Shown: positions 9,351 to 18,603 of the stretch, piece by piece
Layout of the letters: every line of letters starts with the position of its first letter
How positions within the stretch are numbered: position 1 is the first letter of the stretch
Source of the DNA: Acidobacteriaceae bacterium
GTDB taxonomy: Bacteria; Acidobacteriota; Terriglobia; Terriglobales; Acidobacteriaceae
DNA length: 64,000 nt
Assembly: GCA_003138515.1 (NCBI GenBank)
Contig: PLGG01000079.1
Span: forward strand, 1-64,000
Direction: 5' to 3'
Translations under genes and position numbers: made by a program
The notes under the pieces: generated by a model
What the model was told of the DNA's origin: nothing
Seen by the model: only the letters and a program-made list of their open reading frames with translations
The model's database searches: none

Positions 9351-9498
9351 CGCGCTAAGGACAACCGCTCGTAAGAGAGCAGCAAACAACCGGGCAAGGC
9401 GAACGACCTGAGCACTCAGCCTTGTCCGTAAGGGTGCAAGAGATTGCGGTGGGCCAGTTCGCCGTCTCGGGCCGGAAGATCACAAAGGGGAAGCGAAG

Positions 9499-9684
9499 AT
9501 GCGCAAGACACTTCTGAACATCTACGTGAGATTCCAGGGCCTGAAGGATGGCGAGGAAGGCCAGGACCTGGTTGAGTATATGCTTCTGGTCGCGCTGATT
9601 GCGCTGGTATGCATTTCCGGAGTCAGCAAGGTGGCTGGCGGCGTGAACGCATTGTTCACCCACATCAGCAGCTCGCTGGCATAG
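9499..9684 (+). CDS. Flp/Fap-type pilin prepilin (copy 2)
   Basis: A 61-residue paralogue of the preceding pilin, with the processing signature G/QDLVEY, a hydrophobic helix (MLLVALIALVCISG) and a C-terminus HISSSLA. The mature part differs by containing one cysteine within the helix. The ATG is preceded by AAGGGGAAG. It is separated from copy 1 by a terminator and a 150-bp leader of unknown function, and followed by its own terminator, so the two pilins may be expressed under different conditions (inference). Confidence 0.92.
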   Translation: MRKTLLNIYVRFQGLKDGEEGQDLVEYMLLVALIALVCISGVSKVAGGVNALFTHISSSLA

Positions 9685-9771
9685 TCTCCGGGGAAAGACG
9701 CCGGCGCCGAACCGAAGACTCCGCGACGATCTTGCTCGCGGTTGGCGGACATAGGATTCAGCACGTTAGAC

Positions 9772-9828
9772 GGGAGAGATGGGCCGGTGGAAGTCCTCCC
9801 CCACCAGCTCATTCTCTCCCTTGTTTTT
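9772..9828 (+). terminator. Intrinsic terminator after pilin gene 2
   Basis: An outer stem GGGAGAGA (9772-9779) / TCTCTCCC (9813-9820) and an inner stem GGTGG / CCACC are followed by TTGTTTTTT. It separates the pilin gene from the glycosyltransferase genes downstream. Confidence 0.65.
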
Positions 9829-9944
9829 TGCACGCGCGGAAGGTTGACGAAGGGGGTTCGGATCGATAGATCCCCGGAGGCATGGCGCGGCGAATGCCGT
9901 AAGATCGCAATGATCTCTCAGGGATTTGAACCTGCGGAGCCCAT

Positions 9945-11696
9945 ATGCTGCTGCCAACAGCCAATACGCCAAACTCTGCCCTGATGATTCTTGAATCCGG
10001 GCTGTCGGCGATCGCGGTTGCGTCGGCGTTTGCGTGGCCAAAGCTCGGCAGTGGATTCTTTGCGCGGATGGAGCGAGCCTTTGCGCGATTGGCGCGCAAA
10101 CAGGGTTGGGCAGTGGCGGCGACGGGGTTGAGCGTAATTCTGCTGCGCCTGGCGATTCTTCCTCTGTTTCCGGTTCCGATACCCTTTGTTCCCGACGACT
10201 TCAGCTTCCTGCTTGCCAGTGACACCTTTGTCCACGGCCGGTTGGCGAATCCAACACCGGCGATGTGGCAGCACTTCGAGAGCATCCACATCACTATGCA
10301 ACCGACCTACCAGTCGATGTACTTTCCAGGACAGGGGCTGGTTCTGGCTGCCGGAAAGGTCCTCTTCGGAAATCCGTGGATCGGTTTGTTGATTGTGAGC
10401 GCAATGATGTGCGCGGCGATGTGCTGGATGCTGCAGGCATGGTTGCCGGCAAACTGGGCATTGCTGGGCGGGATGATCGCCGTCCTGCGCCTGGGCGTAT
10501 TCAGTTACTGGACCGACACCTATCACGCAGCGGGCTCGCTGGGAGCGCTCGGCGGCGCGCTCATCCTGGGCAGCCTGCCGCGCTTGATGAAGACGGCGCG
10601 GCTCCGCTATGCGATGTTGATGGGCGCCGGCATCGCGATTCTCGTTCTTACCCGGCCCTACGAGGGCCTTCTCCTTTGTCTTCCAGTTGGGGTTGTGCTG
10701 GGCCGCTGGATGTGGAAGGGCGCCAACCGGCCCAGCGCCGCCGCGCTCGCGCGCCTGGCCGCGGTACCGCTGGCGTTTGGCCTTGCCACCGTTGCGTGGC
10801 TGGGTTATTACGACTATCGCGCTTTTGGAAACCCGCTGACGCCGCCCTATACCGTCGACCGTAATCAGTACGCTATCGCTCCTTATTACGTGTGGCAGCA
10901 TCAGCGGCCTGAGCCGCATTACCGGCATGTGGTGATGAGCGAGTTTTATCACAAAGGAGACGGGCTCGAGTATTACCAGAAGATCCACACGCTGGCCGGT
11001 TTTTTGCCTTATACCCTGAGCAAAGTCGCATTCATGTTCATGTTCTACACCGGCTTTGCCCTGGTTGTTCCTCTGATCATGGTACGGCGTGTTTTCCTGG
11101 ACCGGCGCATTCGCTTTCTGGTGATCTGCGTGCTGATTCTGGCGGCGGGGTTGGCGATCGAGATTTTTCTTCTGCCGCATTATGTGGCGCCGGTGACGGC
11201 AGCCTTCTATGCGATCGGGTTGCAGGCGATGCGGCATCTGCGGTTGTGGAAACCAGAGGGAAAGCCAGCAGGGCTCGCACTGACAAGGATGACGGTGTCA
11301 GTATGCGTGCTGCTGGCCGGCGTGCGGATTTTTGCCGAGCCTCTGCATATTGCTCCCAGCGAATGGCCGGCGAGCAGCTGGAACTTTGTCTGGTGGGGCC
11401 CGCAACAATTCGGCGTGGAACGGGCGCACATGGAAACCTGGCTGGAGCAGCAACCAGGCAAGCAACTGGTCATCGTCCGTTATTACGGGAGCCATTATCC
11501 ATTCGACGAGTGGGTTTACAACCGGGCAGATATCGATGGCTCCAAAGTCGTATGGGCGAGAGAGATGGGTGCTGCCGATAATCTAGAGTTGATGCGATAT
11601 TACGCGGACCGGAAAGCGTGGCTGGTAGAGCCGGATTCCATTCCGGCGCGATTGACGCCCTACCCGATGCCGGAGCAGGCCGCCGGAGGGCACTAA
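9945..11696 (+). CDS. Polytopic membrane protein, GT-C-type glycosyltransferase candidate
   Basis: A 583-residue integral membrane protein with about ten hydrophobic segments. After the first membrane segment there is an acidic motif, PDDFSFLLASDTFVHG, in the position of the catalytic Asp of GT-C enzymes. MYFPGQGLVLAAG, a DTYHAAG motif and RPYEGLLL follow. A long soluble C-terminal part is predicted outside the membrane. This layout matches uncharacterised acidobacterial PMT/ArnT-like proteins. The start at 9945 is an ATG; a later ATG at 9984 is an alternative. It heads a probable glycan gene run with the GT2 gene. Confidence 0.65.
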   Translation: MLLPTANTPNSALMILESGLSAIAVASAFAWPKLGSGFFARMERAFARLARKQGWAVAATGLSVILLRLAILPLFPVPIPFVPDDFSFLLASDTFVHGRLANPTPAMWQHFESIHITMQPTYQSMYFPGQGLVLAAGKVLFGNPWIGLLIVSAMMCAAMCWMLQAWLPANWALLGGMIAVLRLGVFSYWTDTYHAAGSLGALGGALILGSLPRLMKTARLRYAMLMGAGIAILVLTRPYEGLLLCLPVGVVLGRWMWKGANRPSAAALARLAAVPLAFGLATVAWLGYYDYRAFGNPLTPPYTVDRNQYAIAPYYVWQHQRPEPHYRHVVMSEFYHKGDGLEYYQKIHTLAGFLPYTLSKVAFMFMFYTGFALVVPLIMVRRVFLDRRIRFLVICVLILAAGLAIEIFLLPHYVAPVTAAFYAIGLQAMRHLRLWKPEGKPAGLALTRMTVSVCVLLAGVRIFAEPLHIAPSEWPASSWNFVWWGPQQFGVERAHMETWLEQQPGKQLVIVRYYGSHYPFDEWVYNRADIDGSKVVWAREMGAADNLELMRYYADRKAWLVEPDSIPARLTPYPMPEQAAGGH

Positions 11697-11748
11697 GCCG
11701 GCCCCGGTTTTTGGGGCATATGGTACGACGGTTTGAGGAGCTGGAACG

Positions 11749-12537
11749 ATGATCAACGGAAAGCGCATAGCGGTCGTGATGCCGGCGTATAACGCCGAGA
11801 AGACGCTGGAACAAACCGTCCGCGAACTTTCCGACGTCGTCGACATCAAGATTCTTGTCGACGACTCCAGCAAGGACAGCACAGCTGAACTTTCGCGCAG
11901 GCTGGGCGTGCGGACTTTCGTTCATGATGCGAATTACGGCTACGGCCGCAACCAGCAAACCTGCTATCGCGAGGCGCTGGCCGCCGGCGCTGACATTGTA
12001 GTGATGGTTCATCCGGATTATCAATACACGCCGCTGCTGGTTCCCGCGATGGCGGGAATGATCGCGAGCGGCGTATACGACATGGTGCTGGCTTCGCGCA
12101 TTCTGGGCGCGGGCGCGCTGAAGGGCGGCATGCCGTCTTATAAATATGTCGCCAACCGCTTCCTCACGGCGTTCCAGAACCTGCTCATGGGCGTCAAGCT
12201 CTCTGAGTATCACACCGGATTCCGCGCCTTCTCCCGGGAGTTGCTGGAAACGCTGCCGCTCCTTGAAAACTCCGACGACTTTGTCTTCGACAACCAGATG
12301 ATCGCGCAGGCGGTGATGTTCGGCTTTCGCATCGGCGAAATTTCATGCCCGACGAAATACTTTGAGGAAGCATCCTCAATCAATTTCAAGCGCAGCGTGG
12401 AGTATGGGCTGGGCGTTCTGGCGACCACCCTGAGCTATCGGGCGCACAAATGGGGCATGTTGCGCCTGCCACGATTCGACGCCACAGGCCGGAAGGTATC
12501 GCAGCAATACTATTCGCAGATCGCGCAACGGCCTTAG
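11749..12537 (+). CDS. Family 2 glycosyltransferase (dolichol-phosphate-mannose-synthase-like)
   Basis: A 262-residue GT2 enzyme. The nucleotide-sugar-binding start is RIAVVMPAYNAEKTLEQTV. The acidic metal-binding motif is VDDSSKDST (about residue 40) and a second is MVHPDYQYTPLL. ASRILG and HTGFRAFSRELLE match the DPM1/GtrB-like acceptor region. There are no membrane helices in the C-terminal part, so it is probably a peripheral enzyme that charges polyprenyl phosphate for the neighbouring GT-C enzymes. Start ATG at 11749 with a GAGGAGC site. Confidence 0.88.
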   Translation: MINGKRIAVVMPAYNAEKTLEQTVRELSDVVDIKILVDDSSKDSTAELSRRLGVRTFVHDANYGYGRNQQTCYREALAAGADIVVMVHPDYQYTPLLVPAMAGMIASGVYDMVLASRILGAGALKGGMPSYKYVANRFLTAFQNLLMGVKLSEYHTGFRAFSRELLETLPLLENSDDFVFDNQMIAQAVMFGFRIGEISCPTKYFEEASSINFKRSVEYGLGVLATTLSYRAHKWGMLRLPRFDATGRKVSQQYYSQIAQRP

Positions 12538-12544
12538 GTTTCAA

Positions 12545-12787
12545 GTGAATGCACCCGTCCTCAAGAAACCGAAGATCGATGGGGCCAGCCTACGCGACGG
12601 CTTCTCTTTGCCCGAGACAACTGCATGGCCTGGATGGGCAGCCCCGTCACTCTACGCGGCACTGGTCGCGATGGCCATTCCATATCATGAGCCATGGGCG
12701 GATGAAGCCCAGGCATGGCAGTTAGCGCGGAGCCGTTCTCTTGCTTCTCTATTCAACGATCCGATGCAACGGGTAGAGAGTACGTAG
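12545..12787 (+). pseudogene. Truncated N-terminus of a PMT-like membrane glycosyltransferase
   Basis: An 80-residue open frame starting at a GTG. The segment PYHEPWADEAQAWQLARSRS is the typical first-loop motif of large GT-C/PMT-family membrane proteins (HEPWADE-AQ-W), but the frame stops about 20 residues later and no further membrane segments of the family follow before the next gene. It is best read as the remnant of a roughly 500-residue gene that lost its remainder by deletion. A functional short peptide is unlikely. Confidence 0.65.
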
Positions 12788-12838
12788 CATTGCTATGGCG
12801 AGATTCCGTGGCTGCCAGGGAAGCGGGAGAGATTGAGT

Positions 12839-14179
12839 ATGACGAGAGCGCGGTTCGACGGCCTGCTTTTGTTCGTGTTGGGCTGCGCGTTGTTTGTAGC
12901 GGTGGGTTGTTACTGCGAACGCTCTCTCCCTTCCTCGATGGCGGATTTCAGAAGTGTTTACTACCCTGCCCGGTGCCTGCTTCAAAACTCCGACCCATAC
13001 CGGCAAGCCGACCTTCTGCGCGTTTTTCAAGCGGAACAGGGAGACTACGCGTCAACGCCGGAAGGGCTTCGCCAGGTCTCGATGCTCAATGTATATCCAC
13101 CCACCACGCTCCTGCTCGTAGTTCCATTCGCGATGCTTCCCTGGGGCCCCGCACACCTACTGTGGATGATTCTGACTGGGGCAGGCTTCATCCTCGCCGC
13201 TTATCTGATGTGGTCCCTCGGGGCCAGGGATGCGCCGGTCATCACGGGCGGCCTGATGTGCCTTTTTCTCATCGGAAACGAGCTATTGCTTGAGATTGGT
13301 AATCCCGCGGGCATCGCAGTCAGCCTTTGCGTGATCGCAGCATGGTGTTTTCTTAAAGGGCGCTTCGAACTGGCCGGGGTTCTTTGCCTGGCGTTCAGCC
13401 TGGCGGTCAAACCGCACGTTGCGGGCCTTGTCTGGCTTTATTTTCTGTTGGCCGGCGGGCTCAATCGCAAGCGCGCATTGCAAACCCTGGCAATGACTGT
13501 CGTTCTGAGCTTGCCGGCTGTTCTCTGGATCTCGCACGTGGCCCCACATTGGATCGCGGAACTTGGAGCCAATCTTCAATTGGCCTCGGCGCACGGTGGC
13601 GTGAACGACCCGGGCCCTGCCGGGGTCAATCCCCGGCTCCACGGCGCAATCATGATTAGCCTGCAAACCGTCATCAGTCTGTTCCGCGACGATCCGCACT
13701 TCTACGATTTAGTTACGTATCTTCTCTGCGCGCCGCTCCTGCTTGTTTGGGCGCTTACCATTTTCCGGGACCGCTTGTCGCGAGAACGCGCGTGGCTGGC
13801 GCTCGCGGCCATCGCCGCTCTGTCGATGCTTCCGCTCTATCATCGACTCCACGATACGAGCCTCATACTGCTCGCCTTTCCCGCCTTTGCCATGCTGTGG
13901 GCCAAGGGCGGCGCGACTTCGTGGCTCGCGCTCCTGTTCACGGGCGCGGGCGCTGTAACGACCAGCGATATATTCGTGCAGCAGCTCGCCAGTCGAAGCG
14001 TCCACCTGCGAGAGTCCATCCCGGGATTGCCGGGCCAGCTTCTCACACTGGTTCTGGGCCGGCCAGTCCCACTCGTTCTGCTCGGTATGGGCATTTTCTA
14101 TCTCTTTGTTTACGCGCGGCACGCTCCAGATTCGGCTATGTCGCGCTCGAATGCAGGCTGTTCGAATGCGTTGGTCTAA
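12839..14179 (+). CDS. Polytopic membrane protein, GT87/DUF2029-like glycosyltransferase (third in window)
   Basis: A 446-residue membrane protein with about eleven hydrophobic segments. After the first segment comes a loop with DFRSVYYPARCLLQNSDPYR, equivalent to the loop in the tandem pair at 6199-8697. Later motifs are NVYPPTTLLLVVPFAMLPWG, GNPAGIAVSL and LAVKPHVAGLVWLYFLLAG, matching the KPH motif of GT87. The ATG at 12839 is favoured over a TTG at 12833 by spacing from GGGAGA. Co-directional with the GT2 and epimerase genes. Confidence 0.72.
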   Translation: MTRARFDGLLLFVLGCALFVAVGCYCERSLPSSMADFRSVYYPARCLLQNSDPYRQADLLRVFQAEQGDYASTPEGLRQVSMLNVYPPTTLLLVVPFAMLPWGPAHLLWMILTGAGFILAAYLMWSLGARDAPVITGGLMCLFLIGNELLLEIGNPAGIAVSLCVIAAWCFLKGRFELAGVLCLAFSLAVKPHVAGLVWLYFLLAGGLNRKRALQTLAMTVVLSLPAVLWISHVAPHWIAELGANLQLASAHGGVNDPGPAGVNPRLHGAIMISLQTVISLFRDDPHFYDLVTYLLCAPLLLVWALTIFRDRLSRERAWLALAAIAALSMLPLYHRLHDTSLILLAFPAFAMLWAKGGATSWLALLFTGAGAVTTSDIFVQQLASRSVHLRESIPGLPGQLLTLVLGRPVPLVLLGMGIFYLFVYARHAPDSAMSRSNAGCSNALV

Positions 14180-14208
14180 TCGAAACATGCACGAGGAAAG
14201 ATAGGTCA

Positions 14209-15246
14209 ATGGCGAGTTTTCTTGTAACGGGTGGCGCGGGATTCTTTGGCGGCATTCTCAAGCGCAGGCTACTGGGCGACGGGGCTCAGGTGGTGAGCGT
14301 TGACCTTGTGCCCGACGCCGATCGGCATCCCGCGCTGACCAGCCTCCAGGTTGATATCCGCGACGAAACATCCATGCGCAGCGTCTTTGCAGCGCACAAA
14401 TTCGACGCAGTCTTCCATATCGCGGCGATGCTGGCGCACGGCAAGATGAACCGCGAACTGCTGTGGACAAGCAACGTGGACGGAACCGGCGTGATTGCTC
14501 AATGCGCGCGTGACGCCGGGGTCAAAAAACTCGTGTTCACCTCGAGCAACTGCCTGTGGGCGAGTAATATGGGCCGGCCGGTGCGGGAAGACGACACGCC
14601 CGCACCTGCTGAAATATACGGAGAGTCAAAACTGGCCGGCGAAAAGCTGCTCGAGGAATTCCAGAACGATTTGGACGTGGTGGTTCTGCGCTGTCCCACC
14701 ATTATCGACAGCGGCCGACTCGGTCTGCTGGCAATTCTGTTCGAGTTCATCATGGAGAACAAGACGGTTTGGGTCGTGGGTTCGGGCGGCAATCGCTACC
14801 AGTTCATCCACGCCGGCGACCTTGCGCAGGCATGCGTGCAGTCCCTCGAAACCCTTGGCTCGGCAACTTTCCACGTTGGCAGTGACAACGTGCCCAGCTT
14901 GAGGGAGTGCTTTGACGCGGTGATACGGCAGGCGGGCAGCCGCTCGCGAGTGAGATCGCTGCCCAAGGGACCGACGTTGGCGGCCATGCGCCTGGCGCAC
15001 ACGCTGCGCGTCTCGCCTCTCGGCCCGTACCACTACCGGATGATCGCGGAGGATTTCATCTTTGACACGACGCGCATCCGTGGGGCATTGGGTTGGCGGC
15101 CAACCGTCAACAACAGCGAAATGCTGACCGCGGCCTACCGCTATTATGCGGAGAATCGCAATGAGATTCTTGCGCGCAGCAATGTATCGGCTCATTCTCG
15201 CGCCGCCGACATGGGCATTCTCCGGCTTTTGAAGTGGATGTCGTGA
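14209..15246 (+). CDS. NAD(P)-dependent sugar epimerase/dehydratase (extended SDR)
   Basis: A 345-residue Rossmann-fold SDR. The nucleotide-binding motif is TGGAGFFGG near the N-terminus and the NAD ribose Asp is in VVSVDLVPDAD. The active site has a Ser/Thr in FTSSN and the YGESKLAGEK Tyr-x-x-x-Lys pair. It likely acts on a nucleotide sugar for the adjacent glycosyltransferases; the exact substrate cannot be read from the sequence. The same frame is open further upstream, but the ATG at 14209 directly precedes the Rossmann motif and follows the upstream gene closely. Confidence 0.88.
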   Translation: MASFLVTGGAGFFGGILKRRLLGDGAQVVSVDLVPDADRHPALTSLQVDIRDETSMRSVFAAHKFDAVFHIAAMLAHGKMNRELLWTSNVDGTGVIAQCARDAGVKKLVFTSSNCLWASNMGRPVREDDTPAPAEIYGESKLAGEKLLEEFQNDLDVVVLRCPTIIDSGRLGLLAILFEFIMENKTVWVVGSGGNRYQFIHAGDLAQACVQSLETLGSATFHVGSDNVPSLRECFDAVIRQAGSRSRVRSLPKGPTLAAMRLAHTLRVSPLGPYHYRMIAEDFIFDTTRIRGALGWRPTVNNSEMLTAAYRYYAENRNEILARSNVSAHSRAADMGILRLLKWMS

Positions 15247-15473
15247 ACTGCATGCCGCGGTTTGACGCAGCGGGCAGAATAGCCGCCCAGCATTATGAGT
15301 TCCGACTCCGCCAGGGATGCTCATAGATCGTAAGTTGAGCAATAGGAACTGAAGGTTCATTCCAGAAAACCCTTTCGCATGAAGTTTCGTTCATTGGCAC
15401 CGCATCGATCTCCATGCACCGTCTATTTCCAAGTATGATTTGTGACGAAAGGGCTGGCGCTATACTGGCGGCG

Positions 15474-18056
15474 ATGCGGAGCGTTCGGAGCAGGTTCCGA
15501 CTTGAACTTACGCTACGGCTTGGCGGCGCGAGGCGGGTCGCGGCCGGGCTTCTTCTTCTGTGTTGGTCGATGCTGGCGGGGGGGCTTGCAGGGGGGCTGG
15601 CGGAGGGGCTGGCGGAGGGCCAGCAGAATACTGTTGGCGCGCAGGTGACGGTGACGGTGGTCGACGAAAATGGCCACGCGGTGGAAGGCGCGCAGGTGAC
15701 GATTGCGGAGCCGGGAATGGCGCCGGCGCAATTGTGGACGGATTACGCGGGGAGCTGCAGGTACACAGTGCGGCAACGGGAGCCGTACCAGATCGCTGTG
15801 GAGAAGGCCGGATTCTATAAGGCCGAAGCGAGCGGCACCGGACGAAATCAAAACAGCGTGGATGAAAACGGCGTGGGCCAAGGCAGCTTGAGAGTGGTGA
15901 TCGCGCACGAGCAGATTGTGCGCGAGCAGGTGAATGTGACGGCGTCGACGCCGGGGATCGATACACAACAGATCTCCGACCAGAGCACGATGAATACGCC
16001 GGAGATCGTGAACATTCCCTATCCTACGTCGCATGACATTCGCAATCTGCTGCAGTTCAATCCCGGCGTGGTGCCGGATGCGACCGGGCAAGTTCACGTG
16101 GCCGGATCGGAGACGTGGGAGACGCTGGACACGATGGATGGGTTCGACATCCGCTCGCCGTTGGGCGGGACGCTGAGCCTGCGGGTGAGCGCGGATGCGG
16201 TACGGTCGATTGACGCGGAGACGACGCGGTACCCAGTGGAGTTTGGGCGGGCGACGGGCGGCGTGATCGCGTTTTACACGGGGATGGGCGACAACAAGTT
16301 CCGCTTCAATGCGACGAATTTCATTCCGTCGTTTCGCGACCGGAACGGACTCCGCTTCGATCAATTCGTGCCGCGATTCACGTTCAGCGGGCCGCTGAAG
16401 CGCGATCGCGCGTGGTGGTACGACGGCGTGGAACTGGAGGCCGACAACATCTACATTTCCGAGTTGCCGGCGAACGCGAATAGCGACGAACTGGTGCGCG
16501 GGAGCAATCTGACGAAGATGCAGGCGAACGTGACTTCGTCGAACATCGTGACGGCGGGGCTGCTCTACAACAACTATCACTCGCCTTACGACGGGATTTC
16601 GTCGCTTACACCGCAACCGAGCACGGTGAAGCGCAACACGATCGCGTGGATGCCGTACGCGCGGGATCAGCAGAGCTTTGGCAACGGCGCGCTGCTCGAT
16701 TTAGGGGTGGGGTTTGTGAGCATTCGCGACGGATACGAGCCGCACGGGAGTGCGCCTTACGAGTACACGCCGGAACAGACGGAAGGCAGTTACTTCGAGA
16801 ATCTGAGCGGGCGATCGCAGAGGATGGGGGGGACAGCTGCGTTGTACCTGCCGCCACACCAGTGGCTGGGGCGGCACGATGTGAAGGCGGGACTGGACCT
16901 GGATCATATTGCGTATGACCAGAGACAGACGCGAATGCCGGTGAGTTACCTGCGAGAGGACGGAACGCTGGAACGGCAGAGTGTGTTTGCGGCGGCGCCG
17001 GCGTTCACGCTGCACAACGGCGAGATTGGCGCGTACGTGCAGGACCGATGGCAGCCGGCAAAGGGGTGGGCGCGTGGATTACTTGTTGAGCCGGGGTTGC
17101 GATTCGATTGGGACGAGATTGTGCGGAAGCCGCTGTTTGCGCCGCGGCTGGCTGCGGTTTATACGCCGGGGGATAAGGGTGCGACGAAGATTTCGGCGGG
17201 GGTCGGGCTGTACTACGAGCACACTCAGCTGGAATATCTGGCGCAGACGAATGCGGGCATTCGATCCGACACATATTTCGAGGCAGATGGAACGACGGCG
17301 ACGGGGCCGGCGGAGGAGACGGAGTTTACTGCCGAGGATGGTTTGCTGCATGCGCCGCGGGCGCTGAACTGGAGCGTGGGGGTGGAGCGGAAGCTGCCGT
17401 GGGCGATTTATGCGGGCGCGAGTTTTCTGGAGAAGCGGACGACGGACGTTTTTACGTTTGCGAATCAGAGTGCAAGTGGGGCGCTGGCCGGCGATTATTT
17501 GCTGATCAACGGGCGGGAGGATCGCTACAGCTCAGAGGAGTTCGACGCGCGAAAATTGTTTGCAAATGGGTACACGGTGTATGTGTCGTACACACATTCC
17601 TCGGCGCGGACCAACGCGGCGCTCGACTATTGGCCGACACCATCTCCGCTGGGGACGCAGCAGAGCGGGCCGCTGCCGTGGGACGTGCCGGACCGAATCA
17701 TTTCGTGGGGATGGCTGCCGATTCCGCTGAAAATGCTCAAGGAGCGCTGGGATTTTGTGTACGCGCTCGACGAGCATACGGGCTTTCCGTACACGGCGGT
17801 GAATGCGGCGCAGCAGGTGGTTGGCGCGGCGGGAGGGCAGCGGTTTCCGAGTTTCGTGAACTTCAGCCCGGGACTCGAATGGAAGTTTCATTTTCGCGGA
17901 CAGTACTGGGGACTGCGCGGCGTGATGGAGAATGCGACGGACAGCGGGGATCCGGCGGTGGTGAACGACGTAGTGGATTCGCCGGAGTTTGGAGCTTTCA
18001 GCGAGTTGAAGGGGCGGGCGTTCACGGCGAGGATACGGCTGATCGGGACGAAGTGA
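15474..18056 (+). CDS. Oar-like TonB-dependent outer-membrane receptor with carboxypeptidase-regulatory-like domain
   Basis: An 860-residue outer-membrane protein. A signal peptide covers roughly 1-50 and includes an unusual glycine-rich duplication (GGLAGGLAEGLAEG). A CarboxypepD_reg-like beta-sandwich follows (TVTVVDENGHAVEGAQVTI). The plug domain contains the N-P-G-V turn (LLQFNPGVVPDA) and GGVIAFYTG, then a large beta-barrel ends in ARIRLIG. This family is greatly expanded in acidobacteria and probably takes up large ligands with TonB energy. The ATG at 15474 was chosen because the basic, hydrophobic signal starts there. A hairpin terminator follows at 18193. Confidence 0.9.
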   Translation: MRSVRSRFRLELTLRLGGARRVAAGLLLLCWSMLAGGLAGGLAEGLAEGQQNTVGAQVTVTVVDENGHAVEGAQVTIAEPGMAPAQLWTDYAGSCRYTVRQREPYQIAVEKAGFYKAEASGTGRNQNSVDENGVGQGSLRVVIAHEQIVREQVNVTASTPGIDTQQISDQSTMNTPEIVNIPYPTSHDIRNLLQFNPGVVPDATGQVHVAGSETWETLDTMDGFDIRSPLGGTLSLRVSADAVRSIDAETTRYPVEFGRATGGVIAFYTGMGDNKFRFNATNFIPSFRDRNGLRFDQFVPRFTFSGPLKRDRAWWYDGVELEADNIYISELPANANSDELVRGSNLTKMQANVTSSNIVTAGLLYNNYHSPYDGISSLTPQPSTVKRNTIAWMPYARDQQSFGNGALLDLGVGFVSIRDGYEPHGSAPYEYTPEQTEGSYFENLSGRSQRMGGTAALYLPPHQWLGRHDVKAGLDLDHIAYDQRQTRMPVSYLREDGTLERQSVFAAAPAFTLHNGEIGAYVQDRWQPAKGWARGLLVEPGLRFDWDEIVRKPLFAPRLAAVYTPGDKGATKISAGVGLYYEHTQLEYLAQTNAGIRSDTYFEADGTTATGPAEETEFTAEDGLLHAPRALNWSVGVERKLPWAIYAGASFLEKRTTDVFTFANQSASGALAGDYLLINGREDRYSSEEFDARKLFANGYTVYVSYTHSSARTNAALDYWPTPSPLGTQQSGPLPWDVPDRIISWGWLPIPLKMLKERWDFVYALDEHTGFPYTAVNAAQQVVGAAGGQRFPSFVNFSPGLEWKFHFRGQYWGLRGVMENATDSGDPAVVNDVVDSPEFGAFSELKGRAFTARIRLIGTK

Positions 18057-18063
18057 GGAAGAC

Positions 18064-18153
18064 AGCTTTTAGCTCTTAGCTTTTAGCCTTTAGCTCGTCG
18101 TGCACCGGGAAGTTCTTTGGGTTATTCCGGAAGTAGGCGAGGGAGGCACGACG
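18064..18153. repeat. 7-nt period array followed by a TCGTGC/GCACGA inverted repeat
   Basis: Heptamers GCTTTTA, GCTCTTA, GCTTTTA, GCCTTTA are followed at once by a TCGTGC motif. Its inverse (GCACGAC) occurs about 45 nt downstream, so the element can fold. The same motif follows the arrays at 22107, 25798 and 28517. Confidence 0.75.
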
Positions 18154-18192
18154 CAACAAAGGCAGGAAAAGCCTTATAAGGGGCAAACGCAA

Positions 18193-18216
18193 ACATGCCG
18201 CCCGAGGGCGGCATGT
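18193..18216. terminator. Terminator hairpin between convergent genes
   Basis: A 10-bp perfect stem (ACATGCCGCC / GGCGGCATGT) with a 4-nt loop. The minus-strand side is followed by TTTGCGTTT, so it best terminates the small membrane-protein gene at 18281 and may also stop the receptor transcript. Confidence 0.7.
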
Positions 18217-18280
18217 TGAGCAAGGGTGATTGCAGTGGGCGTTCGAGGCTTAGGTCAAACGCCAGATGCCGACGCGAACG

Positions 18281-18520
18281 CTAGATGCCGACGCCAAATT
18301 CGCTGGCCTGCTGCGAGCCTGCGTTCGAGTAGAAGTCGTAGGGCGTGCGCTTTTTGAATCTGTAGCGGTTGCGGAGCTCTGCGCCGACATAGATGCCGAC
18401 CGCGGCAACGGCAATTCCCACAGAGAACCAAGTAATGACACGGAGAGCGATCGATCCGGTCTTTTCTTCCGGTTCGGAGGATTCTGGAACGAGCAATTCT
18501 GACTTAGGATCGGCGGACAT
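18281..18520 (-). CDS. Small single-pass membrane protein of unknown function
   Basis: A 79-residue protein. A polar N-terminal ~30 residues precede one strong membrane helix (VITWFSVGIAVAAVGIYVGAEL), a basic stop-transfer (RNRYRFKKR), then a short cytoplasmic tail with PYDFYSNAG. The ATG at 18520 has an AGGAGG site 9 nt upstream; the longer reading starting 7 codons earlier would place that site inside the gene. No family recognised. It sits directly downstream of, and in the same direction as, the adenosine deaminase gene. Confidence 0.7.
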   Translation of the reverse strand: MSADPKSELLVPESSEPEEKTGSIALRVITWFSVGIAVAAVGIYVGAELRNRYRFKKRTPYDFYSNAGSQQASEFGVGI

Positions 18521-18603
18521 CGAGCACGGCCTCCTACGCAAACATGATAACGCAGATTACATCGGGGCCGGCGGGGCCCGGGTCCGGAAAACTCGGAAGT
18601 AAT

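Noticed and set aside
9361-9498. Possible c-di-GMP (GEMM) riboswitch in the leader of pilin gene 2
   Set aside because: GCAAAC occurs, but the downstream GGTAGC-type and other conserved GEMM elements are absent and no matching pairing scheme was found.
15391-15410. Possible sigma-54 promoter upstream of the Oar-like receptor gene
   Set aside because: TTGGCAC is present, but the GC dinucleotide required 12 nt downstream of the GG is missing (AT instead).
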